The notes beneath the pieces were generated by a model, which did not search any database, was not told where the DNA came from, and saw nothing but the letters and a program-made list of their open reading frames with translations. Positions 10,163 to 20,457 of a stretch of DNA of 64,000 nt are shown piece after piece (within the stretch, counting starts at the first letter, position 1; each line of letters starts with the position of its first letter). The position numbers and the translations under genes are program-made. This DNA is from Methanosarcina thermophila TM-1 (lineage in GTDB: Archaea; Halobacteriota; Methanosarcinia; Methanosarcinales; Methanosarcinaceae). The stretch is taken from contig NZ_CP009501.1 of assembly GCF_000969885.1 (NCBI RefSeq), positions 1,798,001 to 1,862,000 of the forward strand, in the 5' to 3' direction.

Positions 10163-11355
10163 CCTCGGTTTGTATTTATTTCCAGGTGCATCAACCGTTC
10201 AGACTGCGCAGGTTTTGGCCAGATGACAGATCAGGGTTTTTCCGCTATTTCGACGAGAGATGCAACAGGGAAATCTTTGAAAGAGTAGCCCGGAAATGCT
10301 ATATTCCTGCAAACAGAGTACTTCTGGACTTGCTTGATAGATATAAAGGAGAATTCAGGTTTTCTCTTTCAGTTACCGGAACCCTGCTCGAGCAATGCGA
10401 ACTTTGGGGAAAAGATGTACTCGAGAGTTTCCGACAGATGGCAGAAACCGGATCAGTGGAATACCTGGACGAAACCTTCTATCATTCCCTCTCAAGCCTT
10501 TTTGAAGACAAAACCGAATTTATTGAGGAGATAAGAGAGCACAGAGAAAGTATGTCTGATCTTCTGGGAGTTAAACCTGAGGTATTTCGGAATACTGAAC
10601 TGCTTTACAATAACACGATAGCAAAGCTTGTTTCTGACCTGGGGTATAAGGCTATCCTTACTGAGGGTGCGGATCATATACTTGATGGAAGGTCTCCCAA
10701 CGTTCTTTACAAGGCAAAAGGCTCGGGACTTCCAGTTATAGTCAGGAATTATAAACTAAGTGACGATATAGGATACAGATTCTCGGCAAGGTGGTGGGAA
10801 GGATATCCTCTGACTGCAGAAAAATGGGCCTCATGGGCATCTGGGATTAATGAGGATTGTATTAATATTTTTATGGACTATGAGACCTTCGGAGAGCATC
10901 AATGGGAAGAAACCGGGATATTTTCCTTTCTGGAAAAGCTGCCAGAGGAAGTTCTCAAGACTCACCTGGATTTCAGCACTCCCCGTGAGCTTGTCGAAAA
11001 ATACTCACCTGTTTCCGAGATTGATATAGGGGATTTTTCTACAATCTCCTGGGCTGATATGGAGCGCGACACCAGTGCATGGCTTGGCAACGACATGCAA
11101 AGGCGCTGCTTTGAAGAGATAAAGCTGCTTGAGCCATTTGTAAGGAAAACAGAGGACCCTGAAATCCTGCGTATTTGGAAGCACCTTCTAACTTCGGATC
11201 ACTATTACTACATGTGTACCAAGTGGCTTGGGGATGGGGATGTCCACTCATATTTCAGCGTCCACTCCACACCCTTCGATGCCGCTGTTAATTTCATGGC
11301 TGTACTTATGGATTTCAAAGCGCAGGTATTCAAGAAACTTAGCGCAATAGCTTAA
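10159..11355 (+). CDS. GH57 alpha-amylase/glucanotransferase-type glycoside hydrolase
   Basis: A 398-residue GH57 protein with intact catalytic signatures: region 1 VHQPFRLRRFW, nucleophile Glu147 in RNTELLYNN, and acid/base Asp240 in MDYETFGEHQW. GH57 enzymes cut or rearrange alpha-1,4-glucans. There is no signal peptide, so the substrate is probably intracellular glycogen or maltodextrin. It is translationally coupled (4-base overlap) to the degenerate paralogue upstream and followed after 38 bases by the ACT/V4R sensor gene. Whether it is an amylase, a 4-alpha-glucanotransferase or a branching-type enzyme cannot be decided from sequence. Confidence 0.93.
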   Translation: MTSVCIYFQVHQPFRLRRFWPDDRSGFFRYFDERCNREIFERVARKCYIPANRVLLDLLDRYKGEFRFSLSVTGTLLEQCELWGKDVLESFRQMAETGSVEYLDETFYHSLSSLFEDKTEFIEEIREHRESMSDLLGVKPEVFRNTELLYNNTIAKLVSDLGYKAILTEGADHILDGRSPNVLYKAKGSGLPVIVRNYKLSDDIGYRFSARWWEGYPLTAEKWASWASGINEDCINIFMDYETFGEHQWEETGIFSFLEKLPEEVLKTHLDFSTPRELVEKYSPVSEIDIGDFSTISWADMERDTSAWLGNDMQRRCFEEIKLLEPFVRKTEDPEILRIWKHLLTSDHYYYMCTKWLGDGDVHSYFSVHSTPFDAAVNFMAVLMDFKAQVFKKLSAIA

Positions 11356-11393
11356 TTAAATGTGCACATACTAATTTATGGGAGTCGAGTCAC

Positions 11394-12203
11394 ATGGTAA
11401 GGGACTTGTTCATGTTTGCAGGCCTCAATGAGAGGACGCAGATTGTATGGTTTAAAATTATTTATTCAAAGGAACCCGGATCTTTATCCTCAATAATCGA
11501 CTTTCTGGAAAAAGAGAACGCGTTCATTATGTTTGGTCATCTGGATAACATAACACAAAAAACAGGAGAATATTCAGTATTTATCGAACTTGATAAAAAT
11601 AGTGACCCAGAAGACTTTGCCAGGAAGGTAGAGGAGCTTGACGTTGTAAGTGAGGTAGAATACGGAGTTTCAAAGTACAGAATGATCTATTCTGCGGACT
11701 TTCCCCTTAATGTCGTAGGAGTCAGAGGAGTTGCGGCAAGAGCACTCACAATTGTTGATATCATTAAGACTCTAAATCAGAATGTGCCACATGCCGAGGG
11801 ACTTCTCACAATGTCAGGACTTAAGGGAGGAATTCATTCAGCAAAATATTTTAAGAGTATTTTGAACCTTGATGATAGTAATTTCGCAGACGTGCTTGCA
11901 GAACTCTACAGGGGTGTAGGCTGGGGAATTCTTGAGATAGAATGCGATCCGAAGACGTATCAAGGAAAAATTATTGTTAAAGATTCGTTTATAGCTGACG
12001 TTTACGGAGGGGCGGACCAGCCAGTATGTGCCTTTATGAGCGGCTATTTTGCAGGTTACCTGACCGAGTATTTCGGAAAAAACATTAGTGTGAGGGAGGT
12101 AAGCTGTAAAGCTACAGGAAAGGATGTCTGCGAACATATAATCTCACCGGCACCATCGGGCGGCACAGGTCAGGAATACCAGCTGAGAGGGGAGACGCGG
12201 TGA
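11394..12203 (+). CDS. ACT-like plus V4R domain sensor protein
   Basis: A 269-residue protein with an N-terminal ACT-like module (about residues 15-95, including YSKEPGSLSSIIDFLEKEN) and a C-terminal V4R (4-vinyl reductase) domain ending with the typical GGADQPVCAFMSGYFAGY and KATGKDVCEHII. V4R domains bind small hydrophobic ligands and are found in regulators and in tetrapyrrole and hydrocarbon metabolism; ACT domains bind amino acids or similar ligands. There is no DNA-binding domain, so it probably acts through protein contacts. It sits inside the glucan operon, with a GGGAG ribosome-binding site and a 4-base overlap with the glucoamylase gene, which suggests that it tunes these enzymes. 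That role is inference. Confidence 0.85.
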   Translation: MVRDLFMFAGLNERTQIVWFKIIYSKEPGSLSSIIDFLEKENAFIMFGHLDNITQKTGEYSVFIELDKNSDPEDFARKVEELDVVSEVEYGVSKYRMIYSADFPLNVVGVRGVAARALTIVDIIKTLNQNVPHAEGLLTMSGLKGGIHSAKYFKSILNLDDSNFADVLAELYRGVGWGILEIECDPKTYQGKIIVKDSFIADVYGGADQPVCAFMSGYFAGYLTEYFGKNISVREVSCKATGKDVCEHIISPAPSGGTGQEYQLRGETR

Positions 12204-14221
12204 TAAGGCTACCCAATGCCGTTTTAGGAAATGATGAGCTGCTTGTAACAATGGGGAGAAAAGGAGAAATCCTTGGCTTTTTTTATCCCCGACGAGACCA
12301 CGCTCAGCATGTCGAAGAATCCGTTGCCTGTATTCATACGGGCGAGAGGCTTCTCTGGACCAACGATAACGATTGGCACTGCATCCAGAATTATGTAGAA
12401 GACACCAATATAGTATCCACAAAACTCTACCATGATTCGGGAATCCGAATCTCCATTCTTGATCTTGTACATCCTGATGTGCCTGTTCTTATACGCAGGT
12501 TTAAGGTCCAGTCCCAGAGAGAAATTTCGGGAAAATTCTTTTATTATTCCAATTTTAATGTAGGGGAAACTTCTAAGAAAAACTCAGGATTTTGCGATAC
12601 CGATACCCATTTGCTCGTACAGTACTGGCAAAACTACTATATAGGAATTTATTCCCTTCCAGAGTTTACCGAATGGCAAATAGGAAAGGCAATGGACACT
12701 ATCTGGTGGACTAATTCCAAGTATGATATGGAAGATGGGAAACTCCAGAGAAATAAGGAAGATATAGGAAATATTAATAACGCAGCTGGCTGGGACCTTG
12801 AACTGGAGGCTGGCGGAGCAAACGAATTTGTTATCCTGATGGGAGCTGCATCTTCCAGACACCTCCTGTATAAGAGGATATACGAACTCTCAAAACTGCC
12901 CCTTGAATACATTTTCGAAAAGACAAGAGAACACTGGGTTATGTGGCTTTCAAGAAAGCAGGTGCTCAGGATGCCTGGAATAGAGGGATACGATAACCTG
13001 CGGCAGGAGCTATTCAGTGCTTATAATAGGGCTCTTCTTGTGCTTTATCTCCTTAATGACCACGAGCACGGGTCTTTTGTGGCTGCTCCAGAGTTTGACT
13101 CCAACTTTGAGAAATGCGGAGGTTACGGCTTCTGCTGGAACCGAGATACCTCAGAAGTCGTGCTTGCACTAAAACGTTCCGGCTATCCAGAGTATTGTGA
13201 TAAGTTTTTCAAATGGTGTATCCGTACCCAGCTTCCTGATGGATCCTGGTTTCAACGCTACTGGCTCAATGGGGACATAGCTCCTTCCTGGGGAAATTTT
13301 GATTACTCAACTCAGATAGATGAAACCGGATCCACGCTTTATGCAATGGATGTTTATTACAGGGTTCTAGAGGGTCTGAAAAAAGCTGAGTTTCTCGAAG
13401 AAGTCTGGGTTTCCGTACTCAGGGCTGCGGAATACCTGATGAAGCGGACCAAATCAGGAATCCACGAAAGCTGCATGGATCTCTGGGAAACTTATTACGG
13501 AATTTTCACTTATACAAACGCTTCAATCTACGCCGGGCTTATGGGTGCTTCCCACCTTGCTGAAGAGAACGGGGAAATTGGTATGGCAAGGCGCTGGAAG
13601 AAGAGGGCAGAGTTCATCAAACAGGCTACGATTGATCGTTTCTGGCTTCAGGAAGGTTATTTCGCAAAAGGAGTTATTAACGGAAAACTGGACAAAACCG
13701 CTGACGCAAGCATTCTTGGAACCTATGTTCCTTTTGGAATGCTCTCCCCGAAAAATCCCATAGAGAGGGATATGATCCAGTTTATGATAGAAAATATTCA
13801 GAAAAAGCTCTCAGTACCTATCAATATCCATTATGGCATCAAAAGGTATGAGAATGACAGCTACATAAATGGAAATCCGTGGGTAGTGACCACTCTATGG
13901 CTTGCAAAAGCTATGTTTACATTTGCTCTTGATCTTCCCCATGAAAACGCAATATCTTCCCCCATACAGGAGACCCACCATGAAAAAGAAGACAGATATG
14001 ATGAGGACGTAAAACGGTTTACCAGTGAAGGGATTAAATGCCTTAAGTGGGCTCTTGCCGGGGCAACCAGCACAGGACTTCTCCCGGAACAGGTAGATCA
14101 GTCTACAGGCAAGCCTGCCTGGGTAATTCCCCTGGGATGGAGCGAAGCCCTGATGCTTGATAACATTCTGCTGCTGGACAAAATATGCAGGAGAAAAGCC
14201 GGAAATAAAAAGGAAGGTTAA
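12200..14221 (+). CDS. GH15 glucoamylase
   Basis: A 673-residue prokaryotic-type glucoamylase, removing glucose from the non-reducing ends of alpha-glucans. An N-terminal beta-sandwich domain (about residues 1-260) precedes the (alpha/alpha)6 barrel. In the barrel GFCWNRDTSEV is the substrate-binding motif, Glu430 in MDLWETYYG is the expected general acid, and Glu630 in LLPEQVD the expected base, a spacing like that of characterised clostridial enzymes. No signal peptide is seen, so it acts in the cytoplasm. The start is a GTG or ATG overlapping the V4R gene by 4 bases. Together with the GH57 genes it forms a glycogen-mobilising set. Confidence 0.93.
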   Translation: MIRLPNAVLGNDELLVTMGRKGEILGFFYPRRDHAQHVEESVACIHTGERLLWTNDNDWHCIQNYVEDTNIVSTKLYHDSGIRISILDLVHPDVPVLIRRFKVQSQREISGKFFYYSNFNVGETSKKNSGFCDTDTHLLVQYWQNYYIGIYSLPEFTEWQIGKAMDTIWWTNSKYDMEDGKLQRNKEDIGNINNAAGWDLELEAGGANEFVILMGAASSRHLLYKRIYELSKLPLEYIFEKTREHWVMWLSRKQVLRMPGIEGYDNLRQELFSAYNRALLVLYLLNDHEHGSFVAAPEFDSNFEKCGGYGFCWNRDTSEVVLALKRSGYPEYCDKFFKWCIRTQLPDGSWFQRYWLNGDIAPSWGNFDYSTQIDETGSTLYAMDVYYRVLEGLKKAEFLEEVWVSVLRAAEYLMKRTKSGIHESCMDLWETYYGIFTYTNASIYAGLMGASHLAEENGEIGMARRWKKRAEFIKQATIDRFWLQEGYFAKGVINGKLDKTADASILGTYVPFGMLSPKNPIERDMIQFMIENIQKKLSVPINIHYGIKRYENDSYINGNPWVVTTLWLAKAMFTFALDLPHENAISSPIQETHHEKEDRYDEDVKRFTSEGIKCLKWALAGATSTGLLPEQVDQSTGKPAWVIPLGWSEALMLDNILLLDKICRRKAGNKKEG

Positions 14222-14347
14222 AGAGAAAGAGAATCAAAAGGAAATCATAAAAATAAAGGAAGAGTCGAGAACTCCTGAATTTTTTGTAATTTGAGTTATC
14301 TATCTGCTGCGGTATTCCTTTTAAAGTTTATGTGCTTTTGAGCATTT

Positions 14348-15295
14348 TCATGCAAGGACTCTTCCATATGGACTTTCTTCAAAGTAACTGACAAACTGCC
14401 CGACCGTTTCGTTAGATCCTCCTGAACCCGAACCCAGAAGCAGTCTTGAGAGACTTACCCTGTTCATATATTCAACTTTAGGTTCCCCTTCAATTCCTCC
14501 TAGTTCCGCAGCTTTGTCAATCGCATCATAAAGGTTTCCGAATCCATCTACAAGCCCAAGTTCCTTTGCCCTAGCTCCGGTGTATATTCGGCCATCAGCA
14601 ATCTCTTTTACTTCACTCCGGGACATGTTGCGTCCTTCTGAAACCTCGGTTATGAAATCTTCATAGCTTTCCATTACCACGGCATCAGCATATTCCTTTT
14701 CCTCATCAGTAAGCCCTCTCCAGTTGCTTCCCATGTCCTTTAATTCTCCGGACTTTGCAATATAATGTTCTATACCTTCTTCTTCATAAGAGGCAGACTT
14801 ATTCTGGAAGACCCAGACCACTCCAATAGACCCGGTATTCGTTGAAGGGTTTGCAATAATATAATCAGTCGATGCAGAGATGTAATATGCAGCACTGGTT
14901 GCAAGATCTCCCATTGACACAACAACAGGGACTCCCTTTGCCCTGGCTTTCTCAATTTCTCCTGCAATTTCCTGTGCTGCTGCAGGAGATCCCCCTGAAC
15001 TGTTAATCCGGAGCACAATTGCCTTGACTCCACTGTCTGCAACAGCCCTGCGGATATTTTCGGAAATCTCTTCAGAAGTAGCATAGCCAAGCCCTGTAGG
15101 AACGTTTCCGGAAAGTATGGTACCCTGAACGTAAATAACAGCTACTTTTTCAGAATTCCGCAGATCTCCCCCAGCACCGAGACTGAAGGAAATAACCGCA
15201 ATACTTACCATTATAACAGCAATCAGAGCCAGTACTACCAGCACGTAGGGCATCAAATTATGTTTTTTACTCTGTGGAGATGGATCGGAATTCAT
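14348..15295 (-). CDS. sppA: Signal peptide peptidase SppA (family S49)
   Basis: A 315-residue membrane-anchored serine peptidase of the short archaeal/Gram-positive SppA type. One transmembrane segment lies at about residues 16-38 (YVLVVLALIAVIMVSIAVIS). The ClpP-like domain has VAVIYVQGTI, the oxyanion-type NSSGGSPAAAQEI, the probable nucleophile Ser in GDLATSAAYYIS, and the probable catalytic Lys in SGELKDMGS about 50 residues later, as in archaeal Ser-Lys dyad enzymes. The catalytic domain should face outward and degrade released signal peptides or other membrane fragments. It is a single gene. Confidence 0.93.
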   Translation of the reverse strand: MNSDPSPQSKKHNLMPYVLVVLALIAVIMVSIAVISFSLGAGGDLRNSEKVAVIYVQGTILSGNVPTGLGYATSEEISENIRRAVADSGVKAIVLRINSSGGSPAAAQEIAGEIEKARAKGVPVVVSMGDLATSAAYYISASTDYIIANPSTNTGSIGVVWVFQNKSASYEEEGIEHYIAKSGELKDMGSNWRGLTDEEKEYADAVVMESYEDFITEVSEGRNMSRSEVKEIADGRIYTGARAKELGLVDGFGNLYDAIDKAAELGGIEGEPKVEYMNRVSLSRLLLGSGSGGSNETVGQFVSYFEESPYGRVLA

Positions 15296-15864
15296 ACTTA
15301 AACTCTTATTCTCAATTTCTTTATTTTGAGGAAAATCTTCAAAGGAAGCTCAAGGATTACCTGTTTTTCCTGGAGTATCTGAAGCAAAGCCTGAGCCTGA
15401 GGAGTTCTCGTTAGTGCTTTAAACTCCTTTATTAGAGATCCTCTCTTCCATTGTGAAGACTGTTTTGTAAGTTGCTTTCTCCAGGTTACTTTTCTGAGTT
15501 CGTACCTTCATGACTTGAGCTCTTATTGTTAATATATAATAAGACAGTATATATTGAACTCGTCACATAATCTGCGATCTTGATTGTAGTTGAAACTTAA
15601 TTAAGATAACAGATATATTAAGTTAGCCGGAATGCAGGAAGGAGAACTTGCAAAGCCTCAAGGCAAGAGAATTGTTAAGAGCCTTAATTGTCTGAGCTCT
15701 TAGTTATCTGTCTCTACATTCCACCCTTCTTTATATAGGATAATTAACTATCCCTCAAATAGGTTACCTTGTAAGCAAACTTTTTCAAAAGAATAAACGA
15801 AATATATTTTAGAATTGCGACCATCGAAGAGGAATATATTTACAAAAAATGTATGGAGATAAAA
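15296..15864. other. Intergenic region between sppA and metG
   Basis: About 570 bases between divergent genes with no credible coding sequence. It is AT-rich toward metG. GGAGAT directly upstream of the metG ATG at 15865 is the ribosome-binding site. I found no tRNA, T-box-like element or strong hairpin. Confidence 0.4.
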
Positions 15865-17979
15865 ATGTCAAAATCATCCAGTAAACCCGTACTTGTCACA
15901 TGCGGCCTGCCTTATGCTAACGGCAAAGCTCATATCGGACACCTCCGGACTTATGTACCGGCTGATATTTTTGTCCGTTCCCTTAGAAAGGAAGGGAGGG
16001 AGGTTACCTTTGTCTGCGGCTCAGATACCCATGGCACCCCAATTGTCGTAAATGCCGAAGAACTCGGGATCACTCCCAAAGAACTTGTAGAGATATATCA
16101 CAAACATTTTGATGAAATCTTCAAGCAGCTGGGAATTTACTTTGATGCCTTTGGAACAACAGATGATCCTGAGAATCACAACAGGACCCTGGACATTGTC
16201 AACAGGTTGATTGAAAAAGGTTACGTGTACCCGAAGATTATTGAGATTGCCTACTGCCCGAGTTGCAATCGTTTTCTTCCTGACCGCTATGTTGAAGGCT
16301 CCTGCCCTCACTGCGGCGAAACCGCAAGAGGAGATGAGTGCGACCAGGGGTGCGGAAAACACCTTGAGCCCGGAGAACTTCAAAACCCTGTTTGCACTAT
16401 CTGCGGGGGACCTGCCGAGTACAAGCAGCAGGAACACTTCTTTTTCAAGCTTTCGGATTTCAGCGATTATCTCATGGACTACCTCTCAAACGATCTCGGT
16501 GGAACATCAAATGCTCGGAACTATGCACTGGGCTGGGTAAAGCAGGGGCTTTCAGACTGGTGCATTACCCGGAACCTTGAATGGGGAGTAAAATTCCCTG
16601 GGCGTGATGACCTTGTGGTCTATGTCTGGGTAGATGCCCCTATAGGATATATTGCCTTTACCGAGCAGTGGGCTGCAAAAGCCGGGGATTCATGGGAGAA
16701 ATACTGGAAAAATGATGGGGAAATTGTCCATTTCATAGGAGGGGACATTACCTATCACCACTGCATTTTCTGGCCAGCAATGCTTAAAGGTGCGGATTAT
16801 TCAGTGCCTACGGCTGTCGTAGCTTCAGGCATGGTCAAAATCGAGGAGAAGAAATTTTCCAAGACCCGGGGCTATGTAGTCTGGGTAGGAGAGGACTACC
16901 TTGACCACGGTTTCCATCCCGACCTTCTGAGGTACTATCTCGCGAGCTACACCTCCCACACGAAAGAACTGAACTTCTCCTGGCGCGTGCTTCAAGAAAA
17001 AGTCAACACTGAGCTTGTGGCTGTACTCGGGAATTTCCTGTACCGAACAATGCTTTTCGCTTTCAAGAATTTTGGGGAAGTTCCAGCAGGAGAACTCGAG
17101 CCTGCCATAAAAGAAGAGATCGAAAAAACTTTAAAAGAAGTAAAAGCAGCAATGGCTGAATATGAGTTCAAAAGAGCTGTTGATTCTGCAATGGCTCTTG
17201 CGTCTTTCGGAAACACTTACTTCCAGTCCCACGAACCATGGAGCCTGATAAAGCAGGACAAAGCAGCCTGCGGACATGTGATCTATAACTGCCTGCACCT
17301 GGCAAAAGCTCTCAGCCTTATATTTGAGCCTGTAATTCCGGAAACCGCAGAAACCGCCTGGAAAGAGCTCGGACAGGAAGAAGACCTGCATACTGCCCTG
17401 TATGACGAGGCTCTTGTGCCAATAAAAGCAGGCACAAAGCTTGCAAAACCCCAGATTCTCTTCACCAAACTCGAAGACGATAGGATAAAGGAGATGGAAG
17501 AGATCGCAAACCAGAGGGTAAAAGCTGCCAATGCGAAAGCTGCAGGAAAGGTGGAAGAAAAAGAGCCCTCGAAATCCGAAGGAATGGGCACTGCCAAAGA
17601 CGTCGAAGAAGCAAAAAAAGCAGCCGCTGAGGAAAGAGAAATCCTTCCCACGATCGAGTATAAAGACTTTGCGAAACTCGATATCCGCGTAGGAAAGGTT
17701 TTACTTGCCGAACCCATAAAGAAGTCCAGAAAGCTTCTCAGGGTTGAAGTGGATATCGGCGAAGAAAAGCCAAGGCAGCTTGTTGCAGGCATGGCTCCTT
17801 ATTACACTCCCGAAGAGCTTGTAGGTAAATATGTAATCGTACTTGCCAACCTGAAACCTGCGAAACTCTGCGGAGTAGAATCAAACGGCATGATGCTCGC
17901 CGCCGACGATTGTGCAAATGATATCGTAGCAGCCCTGACGCCGGACAAAGAGATAAAGCCCGGTTCAAGAATAAGGTGA
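15865..17979 (+). CDS. metG: Methionyl-tRNA synthetase with C-terminal tRNA-binding domain
   Basis: Charges tRNA-Met. The class I signature is GKAHIGHLR and the second signature is KKFSKTRG. Between them are zinc-binding cysteine pairs ([23 protein letters not shown]) and the anticodon-binding helical domain follows. The last ~110 residues (from [15 protein letters not shown]) are an OB-fold tRNA-binding module of the EMAP/Arc1p type joined by a lysine/alanine/glutamate-rich linker. I chose ATG 15865 rather than 15853 because GGAG lies 6 bases upstream of it and the upstream ATG would overlap that site. The result is 704 residues. Confidence 0.96.
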   Translation: MSKSSSKPVLVTCGLPYANGKAHIGHLRTYVPADIFVRSLRKEGREVTFVCGSDTHGTPIVVNAEELGITPKELVEIYHKHFDEIFKQLGIYFDAFGTTDDPENHNRTLDIVNRLIEKGYVYPKIIEIAYCPSCNRFLPDRYVEGSCPHCGETARGDECDQGCGKHLEPGELQNPVCTICGGPAEYKQQEHFFFKLSDFSDYLMDYLSNDLGGTSNARNYALGWVKQGLSDWCITRNLEWGVKFPGRDDLVVYVWVDAPIGYIAFTEQWAAKAGDSWEKYWKNDGEIVHFIGGDITYHHCIFWPAMLKGADYSVPTAVVASGMVKIEEKKFSKTRGYVVWVGEDYLDHGFHPDLLRYYLASYTSHTKELNFSWRVLQEKVNTELVAVLGNFLYRTMLFAFKNFGEVPAGELEPAIKEEIEKTLKEVKAAMAEYEFKRAVDSAMALASFGNTYFQSHEPWSLIKQDKAACGHVIYNCLHLAKALSLIFEPVIPETAETAWKELGQEEDLHTALYDEALVPIKAGTKLAKPQILFTKLEDDRIKEMEEIANQRVKAANAKAAGKVEEKEPSKSEGMGTAKDVEEAKKAAAEEREILPTIEYKDFAKLDIRVGKVLLAEPIKKSRKLLRVEVDIGEEKPRQLVAGMAPYYTPEELVGKYVIVLANLKPAKLCGVESNGMMLAADDCANDIVAALTPDKEIKPGSRIR

Positions 17980-18049
17980 AACAACTGCAACCTTTTTGAT
18001 GAGAAAGGCTTCTGTTCACTCAGAAGTCATTTTGAATCTACGAATAATA

Positions 18050-18081
18050 GGACGCTTCCGCCAGTTAATCTGGCGGCGTCC
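18050..18081 (+). terminator. Strong hairpin downstream of metG
   Basis: GGACG and CCGCCAG pair with CTGGCGG and CGTCC across a TTAAT loop: a 12-bp GC-rich stem with a 3-base bulge. It starts 70 bases after the metG stop and lies between convergent genes. A terminator or 3'-end stabilising structure is the simplest reading; there is no T-run directly after it. Confidence 0.5.
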
Positions 18082-18204
18082 GAGAAAAAGTAGAAGTAAG
18101 AGAAAAAGATAAAAGGCAGTTTGAGAAGAGTAATTCAAACTTAATATAAAAAATGATACAAAAGGCATTGAAAGAATAGTACATACATTACATCATAAGA
18201 TGTA

Positions 18205-18738
18205 TTAACTTTTATTTTTCTCCATCACCATCTCAAGGTAAGAAGTCCTGATCGAATCCTTTTCCCCGGCGTCAAACTGTTTTAGCAATTCAAATAATTT
18301 CGCCCTTGAGGTTTCAAGCTCAGTTTCATTTTCAGCCACGATTTCGACCTCAAGGAATTCTCCGAGCCCTTCAACAGCATCGAGGCAGATAGTTATTTCT
18401 CCTGCGCTGAAAACTTCTCTTTTTTTGCGGACTACTCCGGCTTCTCGGAAGCCGAGAGCATGCAGGATTTCTATTGTGGCAGCCTCGTCTACAGGAGTTT
18501 CAAATTCTTTCCGGGTTTTGGAAACGCTATCGAGTTTAGGACCTTTGTAGGTCAGTACAGCCTCGCCGTCTGAAGAACGGATTCGGAGTGCTTCATCGGT
18601 TTTCGCAAAATCCCTGTGAGGAGCTGCAAAATAAATGTCAGATTGGCTTTCAACACCTACTTTTATTGCCCCAATTTTATCCAGAATAGGGCGGGCTTTT
18701 GAATGATCTGCTCTGACCTTGACCTCGATTTCGATCAT
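18205..18738 (-). CDS. cyaB: CYTH domain protein, class IV adenylate cyclase / thiamine-triphosphatase-like
   Basis: A 177-residue CYTH-superfamily protein. The start MIEIEVKVRAD is the family ExExK motif, and further charged strands characteristic of the triphosphate tunnel fold follow (LRIRSSDGEAVLTYKGPK, VRKKREVFSAGEITICLDAVEGLGEFLEVEI). The fold binds triphosphate groups with divalent metal; known members are CyaB adenylate cyclases, thiamine triphosphatases and polyphosphatases. Which activity applies in methanogens is not established. It is a single minus-strand gene converging on metG. Confidence 0.88.
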   Translation of the reverse strand: MIEIEVKVRADHSKARPILDKIGAIKVGVESQSDIYFAAPHRDFAKTDEALRIRSSDGEAVLTYKGPKLDSVSKTRKEFETPVDEAATIEILHALGFREAGVVRKKREVFSAGEITICLDAVEGLGEFLEVEIVAENETELETSRAKLFELLKQFDAGEKDSIRTSYLEMVMEKNKS

Positions 18739-18863
18739 AGTTTCCAGATATCTCCAGTTAATTCCGGTTAAAATTGGCTGAATATTTAATATTAGATGCC
18801 TGCTTTGCTAAAAATTTACTTAAATAAGCTGGAAAAAATAGAATCCGGAAGATCCAGATCTTT

Positions 18864-19262
18864 TTATTCATCTATGGGGGTGAATTTAGTGCCGTAATAA
18901 ATCATACCGCGTTTACCATCTTCCCCGAGTTTGCGGAAAACGGATCTTACTCTCATTCCAATATGAATCTTTTCCGGATCGCCAACTACCTGGGAGGTTA
19001 ATCTGGGTCCTTCATCCAGCTGGATTATGGCGAGGGTGTAGGGAGCCTGAATCTCAAAACCTTCCGCAGCTGTGTGAATAAATGTATATGTTACTATTTC
19101 GCCAGTGCCTTTGAACGTATAAGGCTCAATCTCTCCTCCACGCCTGCAGTTCACACAGACATTGCGGGGGGGATAGAAATACTCCCCGCATTCACTACAG
19201 CGAGTACCTTCAAGATTGTACCGGCTGCCGAGATTTCTCCAAAATCTAGGAACGGAAGACAT
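18864..19262 (-). CDS. DUF35 Zn-ribbon/OB-fold protein, scaffold of the thiolase-HMG-CoA synthase complex
   Basis: A 132-residue protein with an N-terminal rubredoxin-like zinc ribbon (CSECGEYFYPPRNVCVNC) and a C-terminal OB fold that ends FTPIDE. In a methanogenic archaeon the DUF35 protein is known to bridge acetoacetyl-CoA thiolase and HMG-CoA synthase and form a shared CoA channel that drives the unfavourable thiolase step. The gene order here is exactly HMG-CoA synthase, thiolase, DUF35, with 5 bases between the last two, so that role is very likely. Confidence 0.93.
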   Translation of the reverse strand: MSSVPRFWRNLGSRYNLEGTRCSECGEYFYPPRNVCVNCRRGGEIEPYTFKGTGEIVTYTFIHTAAEGFEIQAPYTLAIIQLDEGPRLTSQVVGDPEKIHIGMRVRSVFRKLGEDGKRGMIYYGTKFTPIDE

Positions 19263-19267
19263 CTATA

Positions 19268-20440
19268 TCACCTTTCCCTCGAAAAAATATGCACTACTGC
19301 TGTTGCACCTGACCCTCCGACATTGTGGGTCATGCCGTATTCTGCACCTTCTACCTGGCGCTTTCCTGCTTCTCCGCGCAGCTGAGTTACAATTTCTACA
19401 GCCTGTTTTATGCCTGTTGCCCCCACCGGGTGTCCACAAGCTTTAAGACCGCCGGATGTGTTGACAGGGATCCTGCCTCCAATTGCAGTTTCTCCATTTT
19501 CAGTAACAATTCCGCCTTTTCCTTTCTCTGCAAACCCGAGATCTTCAATTGCGCAGATTTCGGCAATTGTGAAGCAGTCGTGCACTTCCACAAGGTCGAT
19601 ATCCTCAGGTCTTAGCTTTGCCATGGAATATGCCCGCTGCCCAGCGATTACAGTGGCATCCAGGGTTGTCAGATCACGCCTGTCATGGAGTGCAATAGTA
19701 TCGCTTGCCTGAGAAGTTGCTTTGATATAAATGGGGGTATCAGTATATTTGCGTGCAACATCCGCAGGGGCAAGCACAAGAGCTGAAGCTCCGTCCGTTA
19801 TTGGGGAACAGTCAAAAATATGCAGAGGGTCTGCCACCATAGTTGAATTCAGCACATCATCAACAGTAATTATGTTTTTGTACTGGGCAATCGGGTTCAG
19901 GCTTCCGTTTCTATGATTCTTTACGGCAACCTCAGCAAGCTGCTCGCTGGTTGTCCCATACCTGTGCATGTGCAGCCTTGCAATCATTGCATAAAGTCCA
20001 GGAAAGGTGGCTCCTGCCATGCCTTCCCATTCCCTGTCAGCCGCTGCCGCAAGAGCAGAAGATGCTTCCTCAGACCCGACATCTGTCATCTTCTCGGCTC
20101 CCGCTGCAATCACGATATCGCTATAACCAGATGCTACAGCCATGATAGCTTGCCGCAGAGCAAGCCCCCCTGAGGCACAGGCAGCCTCCACTCGTGTGGC
20201 GGGAATGTGCAGGTTCTTGGAAAGCCCGGAATAATCCGCAATAAGAGCTCCGATATGTTCCTGCTCAATAAAACGGCCTCCGCTCATGTTTCCTACATAA
20301 AGAGCATCGATTTCTTTTCCGCTGACGCCAGCATCTTCGATTGCTCCTATTCCGGCCTCTACCACAATGTCCCTCAGGGAACGTTCCCAGAGTTCTCCGA
20401 ATTTAGTATTTTTCACTCCGACAATTGCTACGTCTCTCAT
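19268..20440 (-). CDS. Acetoacetyl-CoA thiolase of the mevalonate pathway
   Basis: A 390-residue archaeal thiolase. Catalytic signatures are [17 protein letters not shown] (nucleophile Cys) and [15 protein letters not shown] (His). It condenses two acetyl-CoA to acetoacetyl-CoA, the first committed step toward archaeal isoprenoid lipids. Archaeal members were long annotated as lipid-transfer or SCP-2 type thiolases, but the operon with HMG-CoA synthase and DUF35 supports this role. It lies 17 bases after the HMG-CoA synthase stop. Confidence 0.94.
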   Translation of the reverse strand: MRDVAIVGVKNTKFGELWERSLRDIVVEAGIGAIEDAGVSGKEIDALYVGNMSGGRFIEQEHIGALIADYSGLSKNLHIPATRVEAACASGGLALRQAIMAVASGYSDIVIAAGAEKMTDVGSEEASSALAAAADREWEGMAGATFPGLYAMIARLHMHRYGTTSEQLAEVAVKNHRNGSLNPIAQYKNIITVDDVLNSTMVADPLHIFDCSPITDGASALVLAPADVARKYTDTPIYIKATSQASDTIALHDRRDLTTLDATVIAGQRAYSMAKLRPEDIDLVEVHDCFTIAEICAIEDLGFAEKGKGGIVTENGETAIGGRIPVNTSGGLKACGHPVGATGIKQAVEIVTQLRGEAGKRQVEGAEYGMTHNVGGSGATAVVHIFSRER

Positions 20441-20457
20441 TTATACTCACTCCATTC

